Source of the DNA: Thuidium tamariscinum | Lineage: Eukaryota; Streptophyta; Bryopsida; Hypnales; Thuidiaceae | DNA length: 64,000 nucleotides | Direction: 5' to 3' | Assembly: GCA_947034885.2 (NCBI GenBank) | Contig: OX344750.2 | Span: 20,718,053-20,782,052 of the forward strand | Shown here: piece after piece, positions 50,805-63,419 of the stretch | Layout of the letters: each line of letters begins with the position of its first letter | How positions within the stretch are numbered: position 1 is the first letter of the stretch | Position numbers and translations under genes: made by a program | The notes under the pieces: model-generated | Databases searched by the model: none | Seen by the model: only the letters and a program-made list of their open reading frames with translations | What the model was told of the DNA's origin: nothing

Positions 50805-51310
50805 TACGTGCAATGCTTTTTACAATGCTTTGCTAGGCAGTAAGTTGCAATGCTCTTTCAAAACTAAGTTGCTTTTGTTTTACAATAGTTTTGCAATGTT
50901 TTTCTTTTCTTTTCTTCCATGTATTTGCACTAGTTTTACAATTGTTTTCCAACTACGAATTGCAAGGCTCTTGGCAATGCTATTACAAGAAGAATTGGAA
51001 ATCAGCATTCAATGATTTCTTGAATTACTCTGAGGTTATTTGATACTCTTACAAAATTTGTTTCAATTGTTTCAATTCTTTGGCAACAATATAGCAATTA
51101 CATTTTACACTTAATTGCAAGTGATTGTTTTTTATTTGACAAGAAACAGAAGAAGATTAGTCTAAAATGCTGAAAATGGTTTTGCAATGAATTTGGAACA
51201 TTGAGACAAAAGTTTTGTAATAAAATTCTCCTCGCTGGAAAGAACCTTGGAATTGTTTTTACTGAAAAACTATTGCAAAAATGAGGTACTAGTATTGCAA
51301 ATGGTCATTG
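50805..51310. repeat. TTGCAA/TTTGCAATG-rich island
   Basis: Words such as AATGCTTT, TTGCAATG and TTTTGCAATG recur without fixed spacing, resembling the island at 7960-8340 before the subtilase. No gene is supported. Confidence 0.5.
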
Positions 51311-51551
51311 TATAGTGATGTTGGGAGCTTCAAGGGTGAGCCAAGCTAAAGAGTGGGAAGGATTTGCCCTCCTTTAGCTCGTGTAGCATTGCTGCACAAG
51401 GGAGGGTAAGTGAACAATTTTGGATGAACTTCATCATATAACTTGATGAATATCATTTCATATTTGAAAGAGATCAACTAGAATAGATGAATTTTCGGAT
51501 AGTGATGCAGTGGATGAAAACTTCTAGATTGGGTGACTATATCATCATTAT

Positions 51552-52502
51552 TTAACCCCTAAAGTTTTAAATTGCATTTTTTGGCAACTTAGCAATTTGG
51601 GGCAGCTAATTACAAATGGAGTTTTCATTTTTTTTCTTTAAAATTTTCAAAAAACATTTCCCCAAGGAGTAGCTTTAAGGCCCAACAATTTTCATAACTT
51701 TTGACTACACGGTTAAAAAGTTATGGCATGATATGTTGTTTTCTTTACTTGGCAAGCAATGCAGGTAGCTAAAAATACTTCTTTAAAATTTATTTTTTTA
51801 AGAAATAAAAATTTGAAATTGGTTTATTAAATTTATATTTGTGTGGAAAACTTTTGAATCATTCCATTTTGATTAATGAGATGGAAGTTGTGAGGAGTTT
51901 TATTTTGCAGTTTTTGCAAGTAGTTACAGAATCACTACTTTACAAAAAAAATTGAAATCTTTTATTTAATTCAATTTTTAATGTTTTTGAAAAAAAAATT
52001 CAAACATTGGGTGAAGATTGTTTATTACAATATTGCAACCATTGAAATTGGTATTTTTCATTTATATAAATAAATTGTTCACAGTTTAGTATTTTGAATC
52101 ATTTTCTACATCTTTCTATTTACTATTTTTTCCCTATATATTGTATAATAACAAATGATTTGAAATTTTTGAGCATTTAGGCAACTTGCACTGAAAAGTA
52201 AATTCAAAGTGAGTAACCACCATCTTGAACATTCTTTTATAAAAATGTAACCTTGTGAAGTGCAACTGCCCGGGTTTTTGCACGGATAAAAAAGGATTTT
52301 CATCAATTCAAATGTTAATATCTTGCAATCTACATGGTGGGAATTTTTGAAATGTTTCCACATCTTTTGAAACCACCTTGCTACAAGACCCTATGGGTAC
52401 ATCTGTCAAAGAAAAGTTTTTCCTAAAATTTTGCACTTATATTAAAAATTGCAGTTTGGAAGCATTTTTGTGAAAACATAGTCAAAAGCCTTTAGGGATT
52501 TA
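51552..52502 (+). mobile_element. Complete family A element
   Basis: About 951 bases from TTAACCCCTAAAG to CCTTTAGGGATTTA (the right TTAA is mutated to TTTA). It has the full series of family A blocks: 'ggcaacttagcaattt', 'aaggagtagctttaaggccc', 'aaaaagttatggcatgat', 'atcttgcaatctacatgg' and 'gtgaaaacatagtc'. There is no ORF. Confidence 0.75.
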
Positions 52503-53254
52503 TGTCAATCACATTCAATGTCTATATTCCCTATAAACTTCACATGCCATTGCTTGTAGCTAGAGTACTACAAAACTAAAAGCACCTTCAAATTCAAAGA
52601 AATGATCAAAGTAGAGTCTAGAGAGGTTTTTTTTCATTTTTTATGAAGTGTCAAAGTGGTGATATAAAATGTTATAGTATTTCTCCAGATTTCAACATTC
52701 ATCTACACATTGAATAGAAAATATCATAATCATACATATCACATGTCTATAATTATGTCTTCATGCACAATTTGGTAATTTCATCCAAATTTTCTTTTAT
52801 AGTTTGAAGTTTTTCAATGATGGACCTTACAATTTTTTGCCATCTTCTTAGCCAAATTATTTTTTCTCGTGCAATCTAGCACTAGAAAGCCAAAAAAACC
52901 CCTTGGAGTCTAATATTGTTGAACTCCAACTCAAAGATCACAAAATACAATTCCTTCATAGGATGTTTAGACAAAAGAATGACGAATGGACAAACATGAT
53001 GCCTTATGGATGGTATATTGTTAGACTGAACAAAAATAAACCTCCTATTTTTAGAACAAATGATAAGGTAATCTTATCTTATCCTAATTCATCAATAGTA
53101 ACACTATTAGTAATTTTAAAAGGTAACATAGTGATAGGTAGTTTACTAGGAGTTTGTACCTTGAGCACAAAGTGTATAAACTATTCTATTTCCTAGAGAT
53201 AATCAATCCTTCCAAACAAGAGCTTCTTCATGCAAATTTACATTATAAATTTTT
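52503..53254. other. AT-rich tract, possible LTR remnant at its end
   Basis: A frame at 52903-53196 is open but matches nothing I recognise. The last part, just before the primer-binding-like site at 53256, could be the 3' end of a degraded LTR. Confidence 0.4.
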
Positions 53255-54065
53255 ACATAGTATCAAAGTTTGAAGGAGAGATTTGCATACTTATGGTTTG
53301 ATAGAGAGACAATGGCAGACAAAAGGGATATTTCTATGGGATAGTTAAATAAGCTAGAAGGACAACAACTATCTTGCATGGTGAATCAAGATGACTACTT
53401 TGTTTTATAGAGAGAGATTGTGGGATGTTATAGTACAATTCCAAGTATCAAAGAAGTCCGTGAAACATACTTGGCAAAGAAAGAACATCGTGAAGAAGCT
53501 CCAAACAATCCACCAATAGAACAAAATACATCAATGAATTAATATGTGCCAATTTGATGGGGCTAATGAAGACACAATCAGTTAATGGATCAAGGTATGT
53601 TGTTGCATTTATAGACAATATGAATTGAAAAAAGTTTATTTTATTTTATGAGCACAAAAGATGAAGCTTTGGACAAATTCAAGATATATAAAAGCTAGAT
53701 ACAAAGTAGAACCTTGCCGAACTTTGAAGGCCCTGTGAACAGATAGAGGAGAGAAATTCACATTTGAGGCTTTTAAACGATATTGTAATGACTATGGAAT
53801 TCAAAGACAACTTACTCATGCAAGTACTCTAAATCAAAATGGTTTGTCTAAAAGAAGAAATAGGTCTTTAATTAAAAAGGCTAGCTTATTGTATGAGAGT
53901 CATTTGCCTACATTTCTATGGATTGAATTTGTCAACACTACAAATTTGTTGATTAATACACATGTCCTACGTCAATTTTTACTTCAAATTGCCTGGTCTA
54001 AAAAATGGCCTATAGAATACTATTATTTTTATAAAATTCACCATCTAGGAGTCTATATTATATAA
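53255..54065 (+). mobile_element. Decayed Ty1/copia retrotransposon, gag start and integrase
   Basis: At 53256-53270 the sequence ATAGTATCAAAG resembles the tRNA-Met primer site of copia elements (TGGTATCAGAGC). A gag-like start MADKRDIS with LNKLEGQ follows at about 53312. From about 53540 an integrase core is readable with stops: RYVVAFIDNM, then DRGEKFTFEAFKRYC, YGIQRQLTHASTLNQNG, LYESHLPTFLWIEFVNTTN and AWSKKWPIEY. The Glu normally in the NG-AE-R motif is replaced (NGLSKRRN), so the integrase is dead even apart from its stops. Most of gag, reverse transcriptase and RNase H are missing. Confidence 0.8.
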
Positions 54066-54414
54066 TATAAACACCTTCTATGGTTATTGGTATATATCTT
54101 ATAGATACCTATGTTATAGATTCTTTCCATATCATAGCCATAGTATACCTATGTTATAGGTAGTTTAAGTATAAACACCTTCAAATGATTGTATGTAAAT
54201 ACCTACAACTAAGTTGAAGGCGTCTTTATGCCTTAAACAACTCAAAAGTCATTTTTTGGTTGATGAATGAGAGAGCATTTGTCCTTGAAATTAGGGGTAG
54301 AGAGGGAAGATCTTCTATAGTAGTTTGACTACCAATGTGAGTTTTTAGATTTTTGTTGACCAATGATTCCCACAATATCAAAATTGATGATTTCTACAAT
54401 CACTAGATTGTCAT

Positions 54415-55137
54415 TTAATCCCTAAAGCCTTGAGCTTTGTTTTTTGGCAACATAAATTTCTTGTGCAGCTCACTACAAATGGAGTTTCTATTTTTTTTTC
54501 TTTGAAATTTTTACACAATATGTGACCAAGGAGTAGCTTTAAGGCCCAATAATTTTAATAACTTTTGACTTTGTAGTTAAAAAGTTATGGCATGATATGT
54601 TGTTTTCTTTACTTGGAGGGTAGTCCAAGTAGCTGAAAAAACTTCTTTAAAATTTTATTTTTTTTAAAAGTGAAATTTCAAATTGATTCTTTAGGGTTTT
54701 ACAAACATGGGAAGCTTTGTTTCATGCCATTTGGATCAAGGGGTCAAAAGTTATGAGGAATTTTAGTTTGTGGGTAGGTATGGAATCTTTGGTAACTTTT
54801 GACTCATTAATCCAAATGGCATGAAACAAAGCTTCCCATGTGTGCAAAAACCTAAAGAATCAATTTGAAATTTCACTTTTGAGAAAAAATAAATTTTAAG
54901 AAGTTTTTTTAGCTGCTTGGACTACCCTATGAGTAAAGAAAACAACATATTATAGCATCATGCCATAACTTTTTAATCACAAAGTCAAAAGTTATGAAAA
55001 TTGTTGGGCCATAAAGCTACTCCTTAGGCACATCTTGTGTAAATATTTCAAAGAAAAGAAATAGAAACTCCATTCGTAGTGAATTGCCCAAAAAACTTAT
55101 ATTGCCAAAAAATGCAGCTTAGGGCTTTAGGGGTTAA
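54415..55137. mobile_element. Fold-back derivative of family A
   Basis: About 723 bases made of two inverted copies of the family A left half. It begins TTAATCCCTAAAGCC and ends GGGCTTTAGGGGTTAA. 'ggagtagctttaaggccca' in the left arm is mirrored near 55015, and 'atgccatttggatcaa' / 'ttaatccaaatggcat' meet near 54730-54820, with a centre of about 60 bases. The family A right half is absent. Confidence 0.8.
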
Positions 55138-55492
55138 GGTTGAAGCTCATGCCTTTGTGCTCATACACTAGCATTTGTTGGGCACCATATAAACAATGTT
55201 GTTCAATGTCAGGGCTACTTTGTAAGGATGCAAAAGGGGCCCTTAGCTCTTTGGTAAACAATATTCTCGACAATGTTAAGGTAGATCATCCAATTGCCAT
55301 ATATATTTGCTTTCTAGATCCTTTAGAGAAGCTATTTGTCAACTCCTTTACTTTTCAAAGATAGAAAATTTTGAAGAAGTCATTTGTAAAAGGAATAAAG
55401 ACATTTTGACTAGAAGTAAGTTTTTTGTGAATTTTCAAAGTTGAAATGTTAAAGTATGAATAGCCCCTTGTTATAGCATGGGTAGCCCCTCA

Positions 55493-56437
55493 TTAACCCT
55501 AAAGTACCAAACTGCATTTTTTCGGCAACATAGCAATTTTGGGCAACTCACTACGAATGGAGTTTTTATTTTTTTTTCTTTGAATTTTTCACAAAATATA
55601 TGTCCAAGGAGTAGCTTTAAGGCCCAACAATGTTCATAACTTTTGACTACATAGTGAAAAAGTTATTGTATGATATGTAGTTTTCTCTACTCGGTGGGCA
55701 ACCTGGGCAACAAAAACAATTCTTCAAAAATCATTTTCTCTTAATTTTCAAATTTTTTCTTTAGATTTTTATCTACTTGGAAAGCTTTGAATCATTCCAT
55801 CTTGATTAATGAGATGAAAGTTATAGGAGTTTTAGTTTGTAGGTAGTTTATGGGTACTCATAGAATCTCTACACTAAAATAAACTTTGAAGTCATTCATT
55901 TTACTCAATTTTTAATATTTTTGAATAAAAACAAAAAATTGGGTGTATATTCTTTATTACAACATTACAACCATTGGAATTGGCATTTTTCAATCCCATA
56001 AAAAAATAGTTAACAATTTAGTACTTTGGATCATTTTCTACTTCTTCCTACTTATTTATTTTTTCCTACATCTTGTACAATTCCAAATTATTTGAAAATT
56101 TTCAAGCATGTAGCCAAATTGAATTGAAGAATGAATCTAAAGAGTTACAAAAAATTTGGATATTTTTTTATATAAATGTGAGCTACTGAAGTGCAACTAC
56201 TCGGATTTTCACAGGGTCAAAAAATGGTTCTTTGACAATTCAAACACTAATATCTTGCAATCTACACAGTGGAAATTTCTGAATTCTTTTCCACATCTTC
56301 TTGAACAAGTGTGATACAAGATCCTATGGTTACAAATGTTCAAAGATTTTTTTTTTTTGAAATTTTGCACTTGCTTTAGAAATGGCAGTTTTAGATCGTT
56401 TTTGGTGAAAACATAGTCAAAAACCTTTAGGGATTAA
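55493..56437 (+). mobile_element. Complete family A element
   Basis: About 945 bases from TTAACCCTAAAGTACC to CCTTTAGGGATTAA. Internal blocks follow the same order as at 5482 and 51552 and no ORF is present. Together with 54415-55137 it forms a cluster of three family A relatives within 5 kb. Confidence 0.75.
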
Positions 56438-56628
56438 AACATGGGTTGATGTGTCTACTCTCCAAGTCCATTGCCATGATGATGAAGGATTGCTTAGATT
56501 GTTGTAATAGGTGGGATACTAACAACAATGGGAGGATCTTGTAGCTAGGTGGCGAAATTGGATGAATGATATTATTGGATAGTTCTACTTTATACTAAGT
56601 TGCAATTGTTGGAAGTTACCAAACCAAC

Positions 56629-57496
56629 TTAATTCCTAAAGGATTAGACTAATTCACTACAAATTGATCAAACATGATATTTGAACTAAATGTAGCCTAT
56701 TAGATTATATTCAACCATCAATCCTATATTTTAATTACTTTAAAGTATGAATTGTATAGCTCTCTAGGAAATTTCAATTTGTATTGTTAAAATTTATAAT
56801 TGTTACCAATTTTCTTGCTAAAACTGATAATAAATAAGAAAAAATAGCAAAAATAATTTAAATTATTTGAAGTTTTTGCAAAAGATATAAGTAGCAATAG
56901 AAATTAGTGAGAGATTTTTCAATCGATTATTTATTTTCCACACCCAAAAGAAGCATAGCAAAGACCTTGAAGTCAAATTTGGCTATCTAATCAAGTTTAT
57001 CCTTTTATTTAAGTGATGTATAAAATTTTGATGTTTTGGCTACTGAAAAAATGTATTTTCTATATATTTGGTTTTTATTCAAAAAATTGATGGAAAAATG
57101 AATTATTGTAATTTTTTGAAGATAAATGTGGAAATAAAAAACATATCAATTGTAATAAATATTGAAATAATATGGAATTTTTAACATTAATAAAAGTTAG
57201 AACTACAAACTTAATTTCTTCATTAAAATTGAAAATCAGTTTCAAAACAAAAAAATTTGAATGAATAATAGAGCACATTGAGCTTTTTGGATTTTAACAG
57301 ATTGAGCTTACAACTACTAATAATAATTCTTTCAATTTTTGAATTTTTTCAAAATTTCAAGATGAAGTAGAAAGAAGACTTGTTAAGCTTCATTTTTTTG
57401 GTTTACATCAAATACCAAAAATGATTACATTGAAAGTTATAATGAAGATTGACCAAAGTGCATCCACTTTTTGGATGCATAGATGTTTAAAGGTGA
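56629..57496 (+). mobile_element. Family B element, second copy
   Basis: Starts TTAATTCCTAAAGGATTAG and follows 13801-14665 block by block ('aaagaccttgaagtcaaatttggcta', 'ataccaaaaatg.tta'). Its right end is diverged ('tgtttaaaggtg'), so the boundary there is approximate. Confidence 0.6.
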
Positions 57497-57688
57497 AAAG
57501 TGTGGGATAAACAAACAATCCACTCTTAAAAAAATAATCATCCAATGTTTTGACTCAATGTTTTCAAGTGATTAACTATATAATTATATATTGTTGTGCT
57601 TGTCAAAATCCACTTCCCACTTGAGGACTAGGAGCTAAAGTTTGAGGAAAACACACGACGAAACTCCTTGGAGCACCAAAACTAAGGT

Positions 57689-58212
57689 TGGGGTGAACTG
57701 GCTCCCATGTTTGGCCACTCCAAGTAATTCCAAGGGTGCAAGTAAAACAAAAAGCCCCCTATTTTGTGCTTATCTAATTTATCTTGTACACATTAATTAG
57801 CTAATTGGGGGGCCTCTGATTGCAAATATGAATTCAGAATTTGCAAAAAGTAAAAAATTCCAGCATTCTTCCAAGTAGCCGGGATCAATTCACCCCTATT
57901 CAAAACTGAGGTCTAAAGGAATTGGATGTTGTGATTCTCTTCTACTATTCTTTGTGGTTAGGGTGAATTGGTCCCCTTGCTCAGCCACTCCAAATAATTC
58001 TAGGGGTGCAAGTAAAACAAAAAGCCCCCTATTTTGTGCTTGACTAAATTACTTGGTACAACTCCTGCAGCTAATTGGGGGCCTCGGACTGCAATTATGA
58101 ATTCAGAATTTGCAAAAAAGATTATTTGTAAAAAAATAAAAAATTCTAGCGTTTTCCTAGCATCAGTCTTTTTGTTGTACCCCCCTCTGACACCCCTATT
58201 TCAAACCGGGGT
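57689..58212. repeat. Two-copy direct repeat of about 225-255 bases
   Basis: 57689-57915 and 57955-58212 are copies sharing 'ggtgcaagtaaaacaaaaag', 'ccccctattttgtgctt' and 'atgaattcagaatttgcaaa'. Both end in a CACCCCTATT(T)CAAAAC-like word. The second copy has a small A-rich insertion. Confidence 0.85.
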
Positions 58213-58222
58213 TTCTTTTATG

Positions 58223-58452
58223 ATTAACCCTAAAGCGCTTCGAAGTCCATATTCTGGACGATGAACAGAGGGCTTCAAGGCTCTATTTCATCCAATTAAC
58301 TTCTCATTTATCAAATGTAACACTTGAATCTAGAAAAGACAACCTTCCATAATGACCAAATTCATTCAATTCTGGTAAATGATATATCTGTACAAAGCTA
58401 TAAGCGAAAATGCGCAAAAATCCAAAAAAGGATTGAGACGTTCCAGGGTTAA
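58223..58452. mobile_element. Short TTAA-bounded element
   Basis: About 230 bases from TTAACCCTAAAGCGCTTCG to GACGTTCCAGGGTTAA. The left end resembles family C (CCCTAAGCGTCC). The interior is noncoding. It is the shortest element here with both TTAA-CCC ends. Confidence 0.6.
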
Positions 58453-59207
58453 CTCTGTTATCACCAACAAGGCCCTCACCCATTTTTAAACTTTAATTTG
58501 TTAAACAGAATCCGCAGCGATACAAATCACCAAACGACGCATCGTCTTGACCAGCTTTCTCAGCAAACGCCGCTCTCTGCGGACATCTTCTCCATGTGGA
58601 CTAAGTTACTCCGGAGTGCAATAATAAGATTCTATGGTACAATCGATCACAGATGCTTTAAGGCCCCACCCAAACCACTACAACAGGAAAAGCTTCATCA
58701 ATCAACTGGCACCATAAAAAAGCACTTGGTTTGCTAAAAGTTGCATATTACTGCAGTCAGTATACCGTACACGAATTGTATTAAAAAATACAAGCAGTTC
58801 CGGCCACAAGCTCTCACTCGTTTTGAGCACGAGCTGGGTTAACTATACAGGAAGCTAACCGCAGTGGCCGAGTATAAATCTCAATCTAAGCTTGCCACTC
58901 GCAGGCAGCACCAAAACACAATCACCTACTTATACCTAAAGATCACTTCTAATCTACACGGGAATCCTGGATTAACCCACTGTAGAGACCTTTGCGATTC
59001 CAACTACATTCAAGGTTTTTCATAATTATACAAACTAAACCGATCGGCCATGGTACAATCAGTCTAAAATGGGATAATTCCTGCAATATCACAATGGGTG
59101 ATCATTGAATGAACCTGTAAGTTAATGGTACAACGAAAGAGACGTACTCGCCGCTCTCTTCGACTGAAAATTGGCTGTGAATTCAATGGGTGTTTCAATC
59201 GCAGTTG
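58453..59207. other. 3' flank of the GNAT gene
   Basis: Base composition is less AT-rich than the repeats. It probably includes the 3' UTR of the gene on the minus strand. A frame at 58498-58737 is open but not recognised. Confidence 0.4.
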
Positions 59208-61891
59208 TTAGATGAACTTGTGAAATAAGAGACGGCGAGGCTGGACTTGTCTCATTCTTCCGAATGAAGTATTAAACTCCGGAACCTCTCGTCTTGCAAT
59301 GGGTGCAACCTCCTCCTCCTTCTCCACAGTGAAATCGACTTTGTTGTACAGCTTGACTGCAGCTTCGTTTGTGGATACCGCGTGGACATACAAATTCTTG
59401 ATTCCTGGAAAGCGAAGGCGATCTGGTTAGCCGGAGACACATGATCATACATTACATGAGAAGGATTCAAAAGGCGGTCTAGATCGATTAACCTTCGAGA
59501 GAGTGGAGGCTCAAAGTTCTAAGGTTAATGGGCATTAAAAAAACAGCGAATGCCAAGTCATTTTATCAAGCCAGAATGTCCATGTCTGTAAGTTATTGGT
59601 TGTAGGGGTTTACGAATAATAGAGCCCACAAGAGAGTGTGACACAGCCAGACTTGGCCTCAAGTGGGTTTAGGGTTGCGGCATACCCCAAAGCTGAGCAA
59701 CAGTTTGAGCTTGCTGGAGGAGAGCCGTTCCGATGCCCCTCTGGCGCAGCAAAGGGGCCACACATACATTTGAAAGGTATCCGCGTTCACGAAGATTTCC
59801 ACCAATGGCCTGCATTCAGTTCCGACGTTCAATTAACCGTTCCTCAAAGGAATCAAAATCAACAAGGCCCTAAACGATGAGTACCAAAGCTTTTTACACA
59901 GTATTTATACAAAGACTAGAGTATATGAAGAACATCTACTTTACACATTGCAACAGAAGGCCGTAATTGATTAGGGCTTAATTGTAACCAGTTGCAAAAC
60001 TACACCGCACAGGCGCACACTGATAGCAAACCAGCCCACATATTGATAATATTTGACAAAGCATTTATTAGTGGAAATCATCAACGAAGGAGTTCACCCA
60101 ACAATAACGAAAATTTGGTCAGATACTCTACACCACCGACCACCAAAACTTGACTAGAGCAAATTGGGAGAACAAAACGTCAATCTCGTCAAACTGGCGG
60201 AATTCTGGAACGACTTCGACCCTATAAAATTCAAATCTATACCGGTCCTAGTTTCCCAGACGAATGTCACAATTTGGACACCGTGAATCTCGCAAATTTC
60301 ACGAACTTGCCGATACAAACAGGGGCTGAAGTGGTTACCTGTATTCTTCTTGAAGGGGTTGATGTGTTAACAGAAGATGTCGTTCTAGCAAGGCTGAATG
60401 AAGCGCTCATCTCGGGAACCTTCTTCACCGCACTTTCTCCCGGCAACGCAATGCCTTGATTCAAATCCAGAGATCCCACCAGCACATGCTCCTCGCCATT
60501 GTCTAATGTAACCTGCTCACACCCAGTTACCACACCGCTTATGAATTTCATTTGTTCACAAAACCAAGTCCAGGGTTCAAGGCAACCAAGACTCTGTGTC
60601 ATTAGCTCACTTACTCAGAAGTCAGAGGAGTTAGATCATCAATTTCATAAAACTGCGCGCCAAAAAATAGTGACACTCATCTGCACAGAGCTCCAAAAAA
60701 ACTACGACAGGTACGAAGTTTATTTGAAAAGACAAAGTCGTGCAATTCCGCCAACTTAACGAGATCGACGTAAGAGGATTGTGAGGTTGCCCTAGCTAGT
60801 TCTTGTCCTCATTCTAAGCCCCTTGAATCGACCAAAAAGTTCAGATCGACTTGGCATCACGTCCAAGAGATGCTCTGAAGCGTCTCAAGGCTCTCAATCA
60901 CTGACTGCACAATCACATCTCAAATGTACCGAAAAACGAGGCGTAGGAATCAGAGCAGGATATCATGGGCGTGATCTCTTACCTTCAAGGAGGGGTGGAG
61001 TTTGACCACTGACGAATCTGCCAGTCTGGAGAGCGGGTAGAGTGCTAGAATACACACAATGCGCTTGTAGCCTTGCTGGAGCCCTGCCACTTTGGACTTA
61101 AGAGCACTGAACTCGTCCGCTACCTTCATCTTGCGATGCAACTGCAATCCAGTCATCAAAGGAGATTTGAGATTCACATTCGCAGTGTCACAAGTTTAGA
61201 GCCAATTTAATCCCTCTACTGGAAACATTGAAGAGCAAGTTCGCTGCAAAGGGCTCAAGGCAAGGGAGAATATGTCTAAATCTGATCTACTCTCAAGCTG
61301 AAAATAGCGTGAATTTCTGAGATTTTGTTTTAAGCTGTTCAAACTGGCAAGCAACCTCTCAAACATTCATTACACGAATCTTTGAAATCATGCCTGTCAA
61401 AAAAAAAGTTCTGAACTGAAAAATCAAGTCGAAAGGAAATGGACCTTGCCATAACAGTGTTCAACCCAGGGATGAAAAGGGAAGGAAGTGAGTACCTGGA
61501 CAGCTTCTTCACTGCGACCTTCAGGAAACGAGTAGAACGATACAGCGCGCAAATACGCCGCTGCTCTAATAAGCTCCGGTGACCGCGCTTGCTGGAACAC
61601 CAGCCCATCCACCATCACCGTTTGAAAATCCCGTGATTCAAACGCCACGCCTCCAAACCCAACTCTCTCAAGAACAGGAGAACTCGCCGCTTCGAAACTC
61701 TGGCAAGGTACCGCCGGCGCCGCACACGCACTGATCCCTCGCACTGTCCTTCTATTCCGACTACAAGAAACTCTCTCCACCTTCGACCATCCTCCACAAG
61801 AAACGGACACAACCACAACAGTGCGTTCACAAGCTAAACCTCCACGATTCGACACCGAGCTGAGGATCGACATTGCGTGCTTACAAAACAC
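59208..61891 (-). CDS. GNAT-family N-acetyltransferase, plastid-type
   Basis: Transfers acetyl from acetyl-CoA to an amine, in this plant group usually protein N-termini or lysines in plastids. Five exons join in phase: 61891-61496, 61141-60983, 60512-60339, 59809-59686 and 59404-59208, giving 349 residues (343 if the Met at 61873 is used). The first 60 or so residues are rich in Ser, Arg and Val with few acids, like a chloroplast transit peptide. The catalytic domain shows VGSLDLNQGIALPGE (strand 3), then RGYLSNVCVAPLLRQRGIGT, whose RQRGIG is the acetyl-CoA-binding Q/RxxGxG/A loop, and motif B in LYVHAVSTNEAAVKLYNKV. Domain order and the DLNQG block resemble Arabidopsis plastid GNATs. Which paralogue it matches is not decidable by eye. 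The tail after residue 320 is basic. Confidence 0.9.
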
Positions 61892-63395
61892 GATTCAACC
61901 TCAAGACTCACACCGGAAAGGATCGACACCTCCACATCTCGCTAACTGACTTTCCACAACTCACACTGACTTCTCTTCCACTCTCCTCAAGTCCACCATT
62001 CACAATCTCAGACCATGAACGCATTCGCCATGAGCGCATTCGCCATGGGAAAAAAACTACCCATTGCAATTGAAACTAAATAAACTCCACTCGCACTTTC
62101 AAGCCACAAGATTTCGAAATTATTCCTGTGAATCCGACTGACCTCGATTGACGACAAATTCATGCAAACGAATCCACTCGGACCCACAAAAATGTAGCGC
62201 CTTTCTCACGTCGCCATGCGTCGACTACTCCCCGAACGATAATTCAAGTGATCTTGACGTCCCCCACAAGACAGTGAGATGATGGCGCACACGAGACGGC
62301 AACACGAGGCAGACAGTTGTGAAATCGATTTAAGCCATTTTTGGGGCAATTTAGTTTTAGCTCGCGGAGTGTCAACGTGTGTGTGCTGGAATGGTGATCT
62401 TATCCAGTTCGGAGGGGCAAATGCAATCGAGGCCACCGAGACGATTCTTGTAAGGCTCCAATCCGGCCGAGGGAATTTCTGTCGCCTTCCCCAGTGGGCC
62501 GGAAAAGCGCGCAATGGGGGAGTTGGGTTGGAGTGAGCATCTTTCCCGAAATTCTGGCTGTAAAAGAATTTTGCGAATTTTACGAATTTTTTGCGAAATG
62601 TGGAGGGTGTGGATGCGACGATGGCGTTGTAGATTCGGCAGGGGGAATCGATATCGTTGAGTCAGCAATTGTGGGTGGGGTGGGGCAATCCGCAAAGGTG
62701 GGGCTCGCCCGTGCGCTTTGGGAAGGACTTTGGCGCTTTTTGCAGATGGGGCGCTTTGGCTTTTGAAAGACTGCAAGGACTTTTGGATGAACTCCGTCGA
62801 TCTGCCGTCAGTGTACTTTGATGGATGAAATCCGTTGGACTTCTAACTGAAGCAGGCCTGCCAGACAGTACAGTGGACCCTCCCTAATTCAAACTCAATA
62901 AAGTACTGTCAGAGAACACTGCTTGTTGGTCCTGGCTCAACAATGTACAGTGGAAACACCCAAAACCGTCCAAATAAGGAATTCAGCATAGTTGGAGGCA
63001 ACGTTTTCTAAAAATGATATTTTTCTACTATTAGCGAATGAAAATAATGAATATTCAAAACAAAACAAAACAAAAATTCAGATACAGTATGTAATTTCCA
63101 CAAATTTTCAAAGTGTTGGCTCCTTAGACCTGTGGAGCCATCCTGTAGGTGCCCCAAAAACTGAACCCTGCGAAAATCAGCACTCAACCAACCAAATTTC
63201 CCTATGTGTCCTTCAGTTGTGTCAACAAATTACAATCATACATGTAGTGAACACATTAAGGGAAGTCTACTGACGCATTTGGATGAATCTACAATCCACT
63301 GCAAGGAACATGTGCGGGAATAGGTGTTTTGCCCTTAAACCACAAAAGAAGATCATGTCCCTTCCTAAGTTCATGTACAATATCTCTTATCTAAA
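61892..63395. promoter_or_regulatory. Upstream region of the GNAT gene
   Basis: 61892-62200 is the probable promoter and 5' UTR. 62200-62780 is unusually rich in G and C for this window and has open frames on both strands (62372-62776 minus, 62494-62766 plus), but neither shows a family motif. It may be a first exon or UTR of a divergent transcript. 62790-63395 has no supported gene. Confidence 0.35.
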
Positions 63396-63419
63396 ACAAC
63401 AAGTTCATAAATGGACCAT

